Shown: in pieces, positions 23,020 through 31,551 of the stretch
Layout of the letters: each line of letters begins with the position of its first letter
Position numbering within the stretch: the first letter of the stretch is position 1
Assembly: GCF_019704555.1 (NCBI RefSeq)
Contig: NZ_AP024745.1
Coordinates: 7,014,501 to 7,078,500, forward strand
Length of the DNA: 64,000 bases
Direction of reading: 5' to 3'
Source of the DNA: Actinoplanes sp. L3-i22
GTDB lineage: Bacteria > Actinomycetota > Actinomycetes > Mycobacteriales > Micromonosporaceae
Made by a program: the position numbers and the translations under genes
The notes under the pieces: model-generated
What the model saw: only the letters and a program-made list of their open reading frames with translations
What the model was told of the DNA's origin: nothing
Database searches by the model: none

Positions 23020-23732
23020 GTGAGGACTACGTGATCGTCGCGGACTTCGCCGACCATGGCGAACGGTGATCGGTCGACATCCCGGCAGAAGGCGAGATCC
23101 TCGGACAGGTCTACGCGTGCGCGCTCGGGCAGTAGCGCGTAGGCCCGCTCGTGCTCGGCGGCACCGGCCACGATGCCCGCGACCAAGTCGGCGCGTTCCG
23201 GCGCTCCACCGTCGAGAAGATCGTTCAGGTAGTTCGCACAGGCCCGATCCTCCGCGGTACGGCCGGTGCAGATCAGCGTCCGCGGAACTCCGGGATGGTG
23301 GCGCGCGATCCAGCCAGCGGTGGCGCTGACGTTGCGCGCCGACGCCGCGAGCAGGGCGACCGGCCTCTCGGCCCGGGCCAGGCCGACCGTGCCGTTCGAC
23401 GTAGCCTGAATGAGACGCCGGCCGCGCAGTTCCGCCGCCGACATCTCGAGCGGCGAGTTCCCGAAGTCGAAGTCGGCCGGCTTGAGCCCGTCGACCTCCC
23501 CGACGAGCAACCGGTCCGGGTACCGCCGCCGGAGATCCCGGCCGCCCCGGACCGACGGGGCGCAGGAAATTTCCGTCACGCCGCGCTCGAAGGCGACCGC
23601 GGCCGTCGTGAAGGCCCGGATGACGTCGATGACGACGACGACCGTGCCGGCCGGAACGACCTCATCCATCCCCGTGATCGACACAGCAGTGATCGTTCGC
23701 CACCGAGGCCTCTCCCGCAACGGAGATCTCAC
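23010..23732 (-). CDS. 2-phosphosulfolactate phosphatase-like protein (ComB family)
   Basis: 240 residues. ComB signatures: VVVIDVIRAFTTAAVAFERG, LLVGEVDGLKPADFDFGNSP, SNGTVGLA, LICTGR and RACANYLNDLL. The founding enzyme removes phosphate from 2-phosphosulfolactate in coenzyme M synthesis; in actinobacteria the substrate is unknown because coenzyme M is not expected. The start is uncertain: GTG 23732 is the first possible one and lacks a ribosome site, so translation could begin nearer the MDEVVPAG segment. The promoter may overlap the paired palindromes upstream. Confidence 0.8.
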   Translation of the reverse strand: MRSPLRERPRWRTITAVSITGMDEVVPAGTVVVVIDVIRAFTTAAVAFERGVTEISCAPSVRGGRDLRRRYPDRLLVGEVDGLKPADFDFGNSPLEMSAAELRGRRLIQATSNGTVGLARAERPVALLAASARNVSATAGWIARHHPGVPRTLICTGRTAEDRACANYLNDLLDGGAPERADLVAGIVAGAAEHERAYALLPERARVDLSEDLAFCRDVDRSPFAMVGEVRDDHVVLTRA

Positions 23733-23751
23733 AACGGTCGTTCATCAGCGG

Positions 23752-23817
23752 TTTCAACTTGTCGGTTGACATCGGCGAGCCCGCGACATACGTTGACTTT
23801 CAACTGCTGGGTTGAAA
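23752..23817 (+). promoter_or_regulatory. Promoter TTGACA-17-TACGTT framed by two palindromic operators
   Basis: TTTCAAC-N6-GTTGACA (23752-23771) and TTTCAAC-N6-GTTGAAA (23798-23817) are two copies of one palindrome 46 bases apart. The first contributes a perfect -35 TTGACA (23766-23771); TACGTT (23789-23794) follows after 17 bases; the second palindrome covers the predicted start site. A dimeric MarR/PadR-like regulator bound here would repress the TIGR03086 gene. The regulator gene is not identified. Confidence 0.7.
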
Positions 23818-23856
23818 GATTTTCTACCCGGCGAGACACCGAGGAGATGGTCACCG

Positions 23857-24426
23857 ATGGCACTGCCCGACGAGCCCGCTGAGCGGCACCGGCAGATCGG
23901 CCGAGGGTTCACCGAGCGGGTGCGCGGCGCCCAGTCGTGGGATGCGCCGGCCCCGGTCGCCGGGTGGACCGCCCGCGACGTCCCGCGTCACCTGATCGAG
24001 TGGTTGCCGGCGTTCCTGGCGGGCGGCTCCGACGTCCGGCTCCCGGCCGGGCCGTCGGTCGACGACGATCCGGTCGCCGCGTGGCAGGCCCACTGCGACG
24101 CGGTGCAGGCCGTGCTCGACGACCCGGCGACGGCCGGCCGCGTGCTGACCAACCCGCACCTCGGCGAGCTGCCGCTGGATCGGGCGATCGACCAGTTCTA
24201 CACGTCCGACGTGTTCATGCACACCTGGGACCTGGCCCGCGCCACCGGCCAGGACGAGCACCTCGACCCGGAGTTCTGCGCGCAGCTGCTGGCCGGCATG
24301 GAGCCGATGGAGGAGATCATCCGCTCGTCGGGGCAGTACGGCCCGGCCGTGCCGGTGAAGGAAGGTTCCGACGCCCAGACCCGGATGCTGGGCTTCATCG
24401 GCCGCGATCCGGAGTGGACTCCCTGA
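23857..24426 (+). CDS. TIGR03086-family (DinB/mycothiol-isomerase-like) protein
   Basis: 189 residues. [55 protein letters not shown] and the C-terminal GRDPEWTP match the TIGR03086 metal-binding proteins related to mycothiol-dependent maleylpyruvate isomerase; His residues of RHLIEW and FMHTWD are the probable metal ligands. Mycothiol-linked transfer or detoxification is a plausible role. ATG 23857 has GAGGAG 10 bases upstream. Its 3' end overlaps the convergent LysR gene by 32 bases. Confidence 0.85.
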   Translation: MALPDEPAERHRQIGRGFTERVRGAQSWDAPAPVAGWTARDVPRHLIEWLPAFLAGGSDVRLPAGPSVDDDPVAAWQAHCDAVQAVLDDPATAGRVLTNPHLGELPLDRAIDQFYTSDVFMHTWDLARATGQDEHLDPEFCAQLLAGMEPMEEIIRSSGQYGPAVPVKEGSDAQTRMLGFIGRDPEWTP

Positions 24427-25336
24427 CCCGGTGCGGATCCTCCGGGGACAGCCAGGCGTCCGGGTCGTCGAGGCAGTGCCGGTCGACGGCCCGGGTCAGC
24501 GCCGCCACCGCGGCCCGGACCACCGGCCGCGGCTCGTCCCCCCGCGACACCAGTGACCAGGTCCAATAGGGTGCCGGGTGATGGATCGGGCGGGCCACCA
24601 GATCCGGCGGGACCGGCACGGTCTGGCTCTTCGGGTTGTTGACGACCGGGCGGCCCAGCCGCCGCACGTGGTGGTGGAACGCCGGCCCGGTCGACCCGCC
24701 CTCGGCGACATTTTCCACCGTCGCGCCGGTCTCGGCGGCCAGCGCCAGGGCCCAGCGGTTCCAGGACGACCAGCTGTTCTCGTCCGCGTCGACGATGATG
24801 ACGGTGTCCCGGGCGCGGACCGGGCCGGTCTCGGAGCCGGTGCTGATCGCGTAGAGCCGGTCGGCACCGAGCAGCCGTGCTTCCAGCTTCTCCTGCGCCA
24901 GCACCGGCGCGGGAACCCAGCAGATCGCCAGGTCGAGGCCGCCCTCGACGACCCGGGCGGCCTGGGCGTGCGAGGGCAGCACCCACGCGTCCACGATCAG
25001 TTGCGCGGTCCCGGCGACCTGCTCCTCGAGGTCCGCGGGACGCCAATTGACGTAGCCCAGGCGCACCGGGCCCGAGGCGGACAGGCCCGTCGCCGTACGC
25101 CGCAGCTCGTCGGCCTGGTCGAGCAGGGCCTTGACGCGCGGCAGCAACAGCGCCCCGGCCGGGGTCAGCGCGACCGTCCGGCGGTCCCGGTCGAACAACC
25201 GCGTGCCGAGGTCCCGCTCCAGGGTCTTGATCTGCTGCGACAGCGACGGCCCGGCGATCCGCAGGCGCTCGGCCGCCCGCGCGTAGCTCAGCTCCTCGGC
25301 GACCGCGACGAAGTACCGCAGCTGACGTAGCTCCAT
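24395..25336 (-). CDS. LysR-family transcriptional regulator
   Basis: 313 residues. Textbook N-terminal domain [59 protein letters not shown], then an effector domain ([12 protein letters not shown]). Divergent from the SDR gene at 25464 with a 127-base spacer, so probably its regulator. Tail-to-tail overlap with the TIGR03086 gene. Confidence 0.93.
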   Translation of the reverse strand: MELRQLRYFVAVAEELSYARAAERLRIAGPSLSQQIKTLERDLGTRLFDRDRRTVALTPAGALLLPRVKALLDQADELRRTATGLSASGPVRLGYVNWRPADLEEQVAGTAQLIVDAWVLPSHAQAARVVEGGLDLAICWVPAPVLAQEKLEARLLGADRLYAISTGSETGPVRARDTVIIVDADENSWSSWNRWALALAAETGATVENVAEGGSTGPAFHHHVRRLGRPVVNNPKSQTVPVPPDLVARPIHHPAPYWTWSLVSRGDEPRPVVRAAVAALTRAVDRHCLDDPDAWLSPEDPHRVRESTPDRGR

Positions 25337-25463
25337 CGGCCCAGCTTAAGACGCTGATAGGCCGGGCCTCTCAGCCGAGAGGAAGCCGGTCGTGCCGGAC
25401 GTCCGTATCCCGAGAGATGGTCTTGGCAGAAAGGTTCTTCCAGCTCATCGAGGGAGCACGAAA

Positions 25464-26165
25464 ATGTCGAAGGTTGTCGTCGTCACCGGGGCTTCGCAGG
25501 GCATCGGCGCCGCCACCGTCGCCGCCTACCGCAAGCTCGGCTGGAACGTGGTCGCGAACTCGCGGACCATTCCGGCATCGGACGACCCCGGGGTGCTCGC
25601 AGTGCCGGGTGACATCGCCGATCCGGCGGTCGGCGCCCGCGTCATCGAGGCCGGCCTGACGGAATTCGGCCGCATCGACACGGTCGTGAACAACGCCGGT
25701 GTCTTCATCGCGAAACCGTTCACCGATTACACGGCCGACGATTTCGACGCGGTGGCCGGCGTCAATCTGCGCGGATTCGTCAGCGTCACCCAGCCGGCGA
25801 TCGCCGCGATGCTGGAACAGGGCGGCGGGCACGTCATCACGATCACCACCAGCCTGATCGATCACGCGCTGAGCAGCGTGCCGGCCTCGTTCGCGGCGCT
25901 CACCAAGGGCGGGCTGAACGCGGCGACCCGATCGCTCGCGGTCGAATACGCGGGCCAGGGCATCCGGTTCAACGCGGTCGCGCCCGGCATCGTGCGCACC
26001 CCGATGCACCCGGCGGAGACGCACGAGTTCCTCGCCGGGCTGCACCCGATCAGCCGCCTCGCCGAGCCGGACGAGATCACCGACGCCATTCTCTTCCTGG
26101 AGAACGCCACCTTCGTCACCGGCGAGATCCTGCACGTCGACGGCGGCCAGAGCGCGGGTCATTAA
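25464..26165 (+). CDS. SDR-family oxidoreductase lacking the catalytic tyrosine
   Basis: 233 residues. Rossmann motif VVVTGASQGIGAATVAAYRK, DIADPAVGAR, NNAGVFIAKPF and C-terminal VTGEILHVDGGQ are classical SDR. The active-site segment reads ITTSLIDHALSSVPASFAAL then TKGGLNAATRS: the position four before the Lys is Ala, not Tyr (a Phe lies five before), so the normal YxxxK acid/base is absent while Ser and Lys remain. A subfamily with this substitution appears to exist in actinobacteria; its chemistry is unclear. ATG chosen for GGGAG 9 bases upstream. Confidence 0.88.
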   Translation: MSKVVVVTGASQGIGAATVAAYRKLGWNVVANSRTIPASDDPGVLAVPGDIADPAVGARVIEAGLTEFGRIDTVVNNAGVFIAKPFTDYTADDFDAVAGVNLRGFVSVTQPAIAAMLEQGGGHVITITTSLIDHALSSVPASFAALTKGGLNAATRSLAVEYAGQGIRFNAVAPGIVRTPMHPAETHEFLAGLHPISRLAEPDEITDAILFLENATFVTGEILHVDGGQSAGH

Positions 26166-26233
26166 TTCTTCTTCCGGTCGCGGCCACTTACCGGGCCGGG
26201 TTTTGGTTTGACCGCCACCAGCCACGGACGTCG

Positions 26234-26287
26234 CCCTTCCGGGCCTCGCGTTCTGGGCGCGCCAGCGCCCTGCGAGGCCCGGAAGGG
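26234..26287. terminator. Large two-tier hairpin
   Basis: Perfect 16-base arms (26234-26249 with 26272-26287, CCCTTCCGGGCCTCGC and complement) enclose a second hairpin GGGCGC (26255-26260) / GCGCCC (26265-26270) with a 4-base loop. It lies 70 bases after the SDR stop and is the likely terminator. Confidence 0.78.
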
Positions 26288-26368
26288 TCCCCGCGGGAGC
26301 GACGATCTGTACCCCGGCGGACATAGGAAAAAGTGAATTAAAATCTGTTCTTTGGTTTGGAGACAATG

Positions 26369-26743
26369 ATGTCCACTCGCACCTATGCCGAAAAGGCTCT
26401 GCGGGACGTACTCGACGCCTGGCAACAGGCGATCGGCGTGCACGACTTCGACCGGGTCGCCGCCCTGTTCACCGTGGACGCGGTCTTCCAGGGCCTGCGG
26501 CCCTACAGCGTCGGCCGCCCCGGGGTGGCCGCCTACTACGAGTCCCAGCCACTCGGCATGACCGTCGACTACCGCATCGTGACGGCGGAACAGCTCGCCG
26601 ACGACGTCGTCCTGGGCTGGATCGCGGCGGACTTCAGTTTCGCCGAAGAATTCCGCCCGCCGCTCCCGGTCAGCCTGACCGTGGTCGTCCGCGCGGGCGC
26701 GATCGCCCACTACCACGTCTCCCCACGCATCGATGCCCACTGA
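26369..26743 (+). CDS. SnoaL-like/SgcJ-type NTF2-fold protein
   Basis: 124 residues. VLDAWQQAIGVHDFDRVAAL FT, GRPGVAAYYES and VTAEQLADDVVLGWIAADFS fit the nuclear-transport-factor-2 fold used by SnoaL-like isomerases/hydrolases and many uncharacterised binding proteins. GGAG 7 bases before the second of two adjacent ATGs decides the start (26366 is possible). No partner gene suggests a substrate. Converges on the SIR2 gene with 6 bases between stops. Confidence 0.78.
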   Translation: MSTRTYAEKALRDVLDAWQQAIGVHDFDRVAALFTVDAVFQGLRPYSVGRPGVAAYYESQPLGMTVDYRIVTAEQLADDVVLGWIAADFSFAEEFRPPLPVSLTVVVRAGAIAHYHVSPRIDAH

Positions 26744-26749
26744 TGGCAC

Positions 26750-27811
26750 CTAGGTGCTGCGGTCGCCCTGGGTGCGGGTGAGGGCGAGGAACTCGCGGAT
26801 CGTCAGGGCCTCGCCGATGATCTTCTCGATCGGCAGGTCGACACCGAGCTCCCACTGCACCCGGACGATGAACCGGGACGCCGCGGTCACGTCGAAGTCC
26901 GGGAAGATCGTGGTCAGCGGGTCGTCGAGGATCCCCGGGCGGCCGTCGACGTGACCGCCGAGCTCGGTGGCGAGGCGCCGGATCCAGAGCGGGATCTGGA
27001 AGTGCTCCATCACGTCGTCCAGGAACTGGGCCCACGCCGCAGTCTGGTCGGTGGCGTGGTTGCCGGCGACGTCGAAGGTCCGCAGACCGTACCGTTGCTC
27101 AAGAAATCGTCTCTCCGGGAGTTCGAGGCCGTACCCGACGAAGTAGCCGTTCGGAGTGTCGTCGCCGAGCCGGAACCGCAGTTGGTGCAGGGCGTTCAGC
27201 AGGTCCCAGTCGGTCAGGGAGTAGCCGAGGAACAGCACCGGCCGGCGGGCGAGCAGTTCGCCGAGACCCCGCTCCACCTGCTCGTACGCGGTGCTGAACG
27301 ACAGCAGGTCGTCCTCGGAGAGGATCAGCCGGTCCCGGCTGTGCCCGATGCACCCGTGCACCTTGAGTACCCACGGTTCGGCCGGTGACTCCGGAATGTA
27401 GCGCCACGGTCCGGGCTCGTGCAGGGACAACACCCGCGGGTCGGCGCCCCGGGTGGTCCGCAGCGACCGTTCGAGCAGCTGGTCGAAGTTGGTGGTGGCG
27501 AAGAGGCTGACCGGCAACTGGCTGATCTTGGTGTGCAGGATGCCGGGGTCCCGGACCCGGCCGATCTCCTTGGCGATCAGCTCGGTGAAGGCGCGCGCCC
27601 CGAGCACCTGCCGGCACAGGTCGGCGGTGCGCAGGTTGCTGTACTCCCGGGTGAGTCTCGCCCGGGCCCGCATCAGCCGGACCAGGTCGGCCCAGGACGG
27701 CAGCCCGGCCGCGATGGAGATCCCGGCGCCCAGGAACACCACGCATTTCCCGGTCTCGATCTCCTGGGCCAGAACCGTGAGATTCGGGTCCTGCGTGTAG
27801 TCCTCCGCCAT
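26750..27811 (-). CDS. SIR2-like NAD-hydrolase/deacetylase-fold protein with carrier-protein-like C-terminus
   Basis: 353 residues. SIR2_2-type core: CVVFLGAGISIAAGLPSWAD (residues 23-42), FATTNFDQLLE (104-114, Asn108 and Asp110), LKVHGCIG with catalytic His152, and VLFLGYSLTDWDLLNAL (192-208). Such domains act as NADases in several bacterial defence proteins. Residues about 295-345 resemble an acyl/peptidyl carrier domain (ASRFIVRVQWELGVDLPIEK, IREFLAL), but where carriers have the phosphopantetheine serine (GGDS) this protein reads PDFDV, so it cannot be loaded. The fusion may serve as a protein-interaction module. It is the second gene of an operon, 18 bases after the Gfo/Idh/MocA gene. 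Function unknown; NADase activity is inference. Confidence 0.85.
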   Translation of the reverse strand: MAEDYTQDPNLTVLAQEIETGKCVVFLGAGISIAAGLPSWADLVRLMRARARLTREYSNLRTADLCRQVLGARAFTELIAKEIGRVRDPGILHTKISQLPVSLFATTNFDQLLERSLRTTRGADPRVLSLHEPGPWRYIPESPAEPWVLKVHGCIGHSRDRLILSEDDLLSFSTAYEQVERGLGELLARRPVLFLGYSLTDWDLLNALHQLRFRLGDDTPNGYFVGYGLELPERRFLEQRYGLRTFDVAGNHATDQTAAWAQFLDDVMEHFQIPLWIRRLATELGGHVDGRPGILDDPLTTIFPDFDVTAASRFIVRVQWELGVDLPIEKIIGEALTIREFLALTRTQGDRST

Positions 27812-27829
27812 CTGCCACCGGCCCGTCCG

Positions 27830-28846
27830 TCAGCGGTCCCGAATCTGCTCCAGGATGCCGGCGGTCCAGCTCGCCGCCAGCACACTGCGGTCGAAGGCGC
27901 GGCTCTTGCCCGCCCGGATCGCGTCCAGCCAGCGGTCCTGGGCGGCCGCCGGATCGGCCGGCAGCACCGCGCCGGGACGGAACGGGGCGGTGGCACCGGC
28001 GCCGTCCGGCTCGCTGGGATTCAGGGTGAGTTGCCCGGTCATCGAGACCGTGGCCGTGCCCCGCGAGCCCATCACCACGCACATCTCGCCGGACGGGTAC
28101 TGGGACCAGCCGAGCTCGACCGAGCACAGGGCGCCCGAGTCCGGGAGGATCAGCGAGAGCAGGAACATGTGCTCCAGGGCCGGGGCGCTCTTCCGCACGC
28201 CGACCAGCTCGGCCGGGCCGAACAGGTGGTGGACCAGGGACAGGGCGTACGGCCCCATGTCGGCGGAACAGCCCATGCCGAGCGCGTACGCCGGGTCGAA
28301 GATGGAGCCGGGGTCGTCCACCGGCTCGTGGAAGAACCGCCGGACGTCGCGGTGGTAGTCGACCGGCCCGGGGATGCTGACCCGGACCCGGACGAAGCTG
28401 ATCTCCCCGAGCGCGCTGCCGGCGAGGAGCCCGGCGAGCTCCTGGACGCCGGGGACGAACTCGACCAGCGGCAGCGTCAGCACGTTGCGGTCGCTCGCGG
28501 TCGCGGCCGCCACCAGCGTGGCGCCGTCCGCCGCGGTGAACGCCACCGGTTTCTGCACCATCACGTGCTTGCCGGCGGCGATCGCCGCCAGGGCCAGCCG
28601 CAGATGGCTCGCCGGCCAGGCCGCGATGATCACGCCGGCCACCTCGTCGTCGGCCAGAACCGTGTCGACGTCGGCGATCGCGGACGGCGGGATCCGGCAC
28701 CGCAGCCGCAGCGCCTCGGCACGGGACCGGTCCGGATCACAGAGGTACCGGATGGTCAGGTCGTCGGGATTGCGCCAGAGGGCGGGGACGTGCGAGAGGG
28801 CCGCGATGCCGCCGCACCCGATGATCGCCACGTTGGTAGCCGGCAC
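27830..28846 (-). CDS. Gfo/Idh/MocA-family NAD(P)-dependent oxidoreductase
   Basis: 338 residues. N-terminal NVAIIGCGGIAALSHVPALW nucleotide fold, GKHVMVQKPVAF (the conserved KP motif) and a C-terminal substrate domain with ALGMGCSADMGPYALSLVHH. Enzymes of this family oxidise sugars, inositol or related alcohols. GTG 28846 follows a G-run (GGGGG). Upstream gene of the SIR2 protein (18-base gap), so both are probably co-expressed. Divergent from the IMPase-like gene with an inverted repeat between. Confidence 0.9.
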   Translation of the reverse strand: MPATNVAIIGCGGIAALSHVPALWRNPDDLTIRYLCDPDRSRAEALRLRCRIPPSAIADVDTVLADDEVAGVIIAAWPASHLRLALAAIAAGKHVMVQKPVAFTAADGATLVAAATASDRNVLTLPLVEFVPGVQELAGLLAGSALGEISFVRVRVSIPGPVDYHRDVRRFFHEPVDDPGSIFDPAYALGMGCSADMGPYALSLVHHLFGPAELVGVRKSAPALEHMFLLSLILPDSGALCSVELGWSQYPSGEMCVVMGSRGTATVSMTGQLTLNPSEPDGAGATAPFRPGAVLPADPAAAQDRWLDAIRAGKSRAFDRSVLAASWTAGILEQIRDR

Positions 28847-28881
28847 GATGCCCCCGTCCCCCAGATCTCTCTAGGGCTTAC

Positions 28882-28916
28882 CACGTCCACCCCGGCGATC
28901 GAGAGAGTTGGACGTG
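28882..28916. promoter_or_regulatory. Inverted repeat CACGTCCA-N19-TGGACGTG
   Basis: Perfect 8-base arms (28882-28889 and 28909-28916) lie in the 151-base divergent spacer between the oxidoreductase/SIR2 operon and the IMPase-like gene. Position and symmetry suggest an operator controlling both directions. Confidence 0.5.
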
Positions 28917-28997
28917 CCATTACGCCGGACGGACGACATCACGTGCCACCCGCTCCGGCACACCGGCGGCCGGTTGATCCTGTCGTACGCTGCGAGG

Positions 28998-29831
28998 ATG
29001 GACGTTGCCGGGCTGTGGGCCGAGATGGCCGATCGGGTCCTCCCGGAGCTGCGGGAGTGGCGGCGGCGACTGTCCGAGGTGGGCGTGCGCCGCAAACCCG
29101 ACGACACCTTCCTGACCGATGCCGATCTCGCGGTGCAGGAAAGCATCGTCGCCCTGATCCGCGCCGCGGACCCCGGCGCCCCGATCGTCGCCGAAGAGGG
29201 GCGGGACGATCCCGAGCGGGCGTCCTGGGCCGGGCGGGTCTGGGTCGTCGACCCGATCGACGGGACCAGCCAGTTCATCCGGCCCGGGGCCACCGAGTTC
29301 TGCAGCGTGATCTGCCTGGTCGAGGACGGCATCCCGGTCGCCACGCTGGTACTGGCACCGGAGATCGGCCCGGACCGGTCGGCGGTGCGGATCCAGGTCG
29401 ACGGTGACGGCGCGCCCGTCACCGTCAACGGCGGGCCGGCCGCGCCGGTGCCGCGCGGGATCCGCGAGGCGTCGGTCACCCGGAGCGCGTCGGCCGGCGC
29501 CCAGTTCGCCGACGAGCGGCTCGCCGCCGACCGCTGGACGATCAAGGAGAAGGCCACCTCGCAGACCCTCGACCTGGTCCGGACGTGCGTGGACCTGCGC
29601 GCGGTCACCGCGCCCGCGCTCACGCCGTTCGCCCTGTTCTACCGGGAACGCCAGAAGATCTGGGACGGCGCCGCCGGGATGTGCCTGGCCCGCGCCGCCG
29701 GCCTGCGCGTCACCGACCGGGACGGCCGGGACCAGCTCCCGCTCCGGCTCGGCCTGGACGTGCCCGAACCGGTCCTGGACAGCGTGCTCGTCGCCCCGGC
29801 CGACACGACCGATTGGCTCCTCGGCCGCTGA
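28998..29831 (+). CDS. Inositol-monophosphatase-family (IMPase/CysQ-like) phosphatase
   Basis: 277 residues. Metal-binding motifs of the family: IVAEEGRDDPERA (Glu-Glu), WVVDPIDGTSQFIRPG (the DPIDGT signature) and KIWDGAAGMCLARAAG (the C-terminal WD motif). Substrates in the family include inositol phosphates, fructose bisphosphate and 3'-phosphoadenosine 5'-phosphate; this one cannot be assigned. ATG 28998 is chosen on homology; only GAGG directly abutting it is present, and in-frame TTG 28908 / GTG 28914 are alternatives. Divergent from the Gfo/Idh/MocA-SIR2 operon; together they may form one module. Confidence 0.87.
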   Translation: MDVAGLWAEMADRVLPELREWRRRLSEVGVRRKPDDTFLTDADLAVQESIVALIRAADPGAPIVAEEGRDDPERASWAGRVWVVDPIDGTSQFIRPGATEFCSVICLVEDGIPVATLVLAPEIGPDRSAVRIQVDGDGAPVTVNGGPAAPVPRGIREASVTRSASAGAQFADERLAADRWTIKEKATSQTLDLVRTCVDLRAVTAPALTPFALFYRERQKIWDGAAGMCLARAAGLRVTDRDGRDQLPLRLGLDVPEPVLDSVLVAPADTTDWLLGR

Positions 29832-29849
29832 TGATCGGCGGGGCGCGGG

Positions 29850-30854
29850 CTACGCGGGCAGGCGGACCTCGAAGCGGCAGCCCCCGGCGATGTTGCCGGC
29901 CCGGACCCGCCCGCCGTGCGCCTCCACCAGCCCGCGCACGATGGCCAGCCCGAGCCCACCCCCGCCGGCCCCGTCCGGGGTCCGCGCCCGCGTCCCCCGG
30001 AACGCCACGTCGAACAGCCGCGGCAGATCCTCCTCGGGGATCCCGCCGCAGCTGTCCGACACCGCGAACCACACCTCCCGGGTGTCCCGCCCGGCCTCGA
30101 TGTGGATGGTCCCGTTGGCCGGCGTGTACCGCACCGAGTTGGTAAGTAAGTTACTGACGATCCGGTTCAGCTCGGCCGCCCCGCCGGACACGATCGGCCA
30201 GCTCCCGCCGGCCGCGACGACCCGGATGCCGCGCCCGAGCGCGATCGGCGTGACCGCGGCGACCGCGTCGGACACCAGGTCGCCGAGCGGCAGCACGGTC
30301 GGGGTCAGCACCAGCGCCCCGGCGTGGATCCGGGACAGCTCGAACAGGTCGTCGACCAGCCCGCTCATCCGGCCGGTCTCGGCGCCGATGCGCCGGTGGT
30401 ACTCGGCGACGGTGGCCCGGTCGGTGACCACGCCGTCCTGCAGCGCCTCGGTCATCGCGCGCAGCCCGGCGAGCGGGGTGCGCAGGTCGTGCGACACCCA
30501 GGCGACCAGGTCGCGGCGGCCGGCCTCCATCCGCCGTTCCCGGTCGCGGGCCTCGGCGGCCCACATCGCGGCGGCCGCCAGCCGCCGCCCGAAAACGGTC
30601 CCGAGGCCCAGGCTGACCAACGCGGACGCGACCACGGTGAGCAGCACCACCTGCATGTCGTGGGCGGAAAGAAACATCGCCCGGGCGACCGTGACGACAC
30701 CGGCGACGACCGCGGTGACGGTAATTACCAACAGCACACTGACGTGCACGGCGATCGACCGGCCGCGCAGCAGCCGCAGCACGCCGGCGCCGGCCAGCCC
30801 GACGAGAGCGCCGGCGGCCAGCGAGTACAGGCCGATCAGCAGGATGTCACGCAT
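29850..30854 (-). CDS. Sensor histidine kinase
   Basis: 334 residues. Three or more N-terminal membrane spans (LIGLYSLAAGALVGLAGAGV; VSVLLVITVTAVVAGVVTV; VVLLTVVASALVSLGL) without a large extracellular domain, then H-box AWVSHDLRTPLAGLR (His122), N-box LLTNSVRYTPANG, G1 SDSCGGIPEEDL and G2 GGGGLGLAIVRGLVEAHGG. It phosphorylates the response regulator encoded just upstream (8-base overlap). The signal is probably sensed within or at the membrane. Confidence 0.95.
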   Translation of the reverse strand: MRDILLIGLYSLAAGALVGLAGAGVLRLLRGRSIAVHVSVLLVITVTAVVAGVVTVARAMFLSAHDMQVVLLTVVASALVSLGLGTVFGRRLAAAAMWAAEARDRERRMEAGRRDLVAWVSHDLRTPLAGLRAMTEALQDGVVTDRATVAEYHRRIGAETGRMSGLVDDLFELSRIHAGALVLTPTVLPLGDLVSDAVAAVTPIALGRGIRVVAAGGSWPIVSGGAAELNRIVSNLLTNSVRYTPANGTIHIEAGRDTREVWFAVSDSCGGIPEEDLPRLFDVAFRGTRARTPDGAGGGGLGLAIVRGLVEAHGGRVRAGNIAGGCRFEVRLPA

Positions 30855-31542
30855 GGCCGGCCGTCTCGTACCGGTAGCCGACGCCCCACACGGTGACCAG
30901 CCGGGCGGGCGCCGCCGGATCGGTCTCGATCTTCTCCCGCAGCCGGCGGACGTGCACGGTGACCGTCGACTGGTCGCCGAACCGCCAGCCCCACACCTTG
31001 TCGAGAAGTTCCGCCCGGGAGAACGCCTGGGCGGGATTCCGCAGCAGGAACTCCAGCAGGTCGAACTCGCGCACGGTCAGCGCGAGGGTCTGCCCGCCGA
31101 GTTCGGCGGTCCGCCGCCCGGTGTCGGCGACCAGGTCACCGTCGCGCAGCAGCGCCGGGCGCGGCGGGACGGCCGGCGCGGTCCGCCGCAGCACCGACCG
31201 GACGCGCAGGGTCAGCTCGCGCGGGCTGAACGGCTTGGTCACGTAGTCGTCGGCGCCGACCTCCAGACCCAGCACCCGATCACTCTCCTCGCCCAGCGCG
31301 GTCAGCATCACCACCGGGAGTCCGGGCTGGTCACGCTGGAGACGGCGGCACACCTCGATGCCGTCGATGCCGCCGAGCATCAGGTCGAGGACGACCAGAT
31401 CGGGGCGTTCGGCGTCGACGGCGGCGAGCGCGGCGAGGCCGTCGGCGGCCAGCCGCACCCGGCAGCCGTCCTGTTCGAGGTAGCGCCGCACGACGTCGCT
31501 GACGGTCGGATCGTCGTCGACGACGAGCACCTGGTGGGTCAC
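30847..31542 (-). CDS. OmpR/PhoB-family response regulator
   Basis: 231 residues. Receiver: VLVVDDDPTVSDVV, phospho-acceptor Asp53 (VVLDLMLGGIDG), Thr81 (VVMLTALGEES) and Lys103 (YVTKPFSPREL). C-terminal winged helix: ALTVREFDLLEFLLRNPAQA, SRAELLDKVWGW, VTVHVRRLREKIE, VTVWGVGYRYE. Overlaps the kinase gene and starts 9 bases after the preceding membrane-protein gene, so the two-component system is the distal part of the long operon starting at 35834. Confidence 0.96.
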   Translation of the reverse strand: MTHQVLVVDDDPTVSDVVRRYLEQDGCRVRLAADGLAALAAVDAERPDLVVLDLMLGGIDGIEVCRRLQRDQPGLPVVMLTALGEESDRVLGLEVGADDYVTKPFSPRELTLRVRSVLRRTAPAVPPRPALLRDGDLVADTGRRTAELGGQTLALTVREFDLLEFLLRNPAQAFSRAELLDKVWGWRFGDQSTVTVHVRRLREKIETDPAAPARLVTVWGVGYRYETAGHA

Positions 31543-31551
31543 CCTCGCAGG

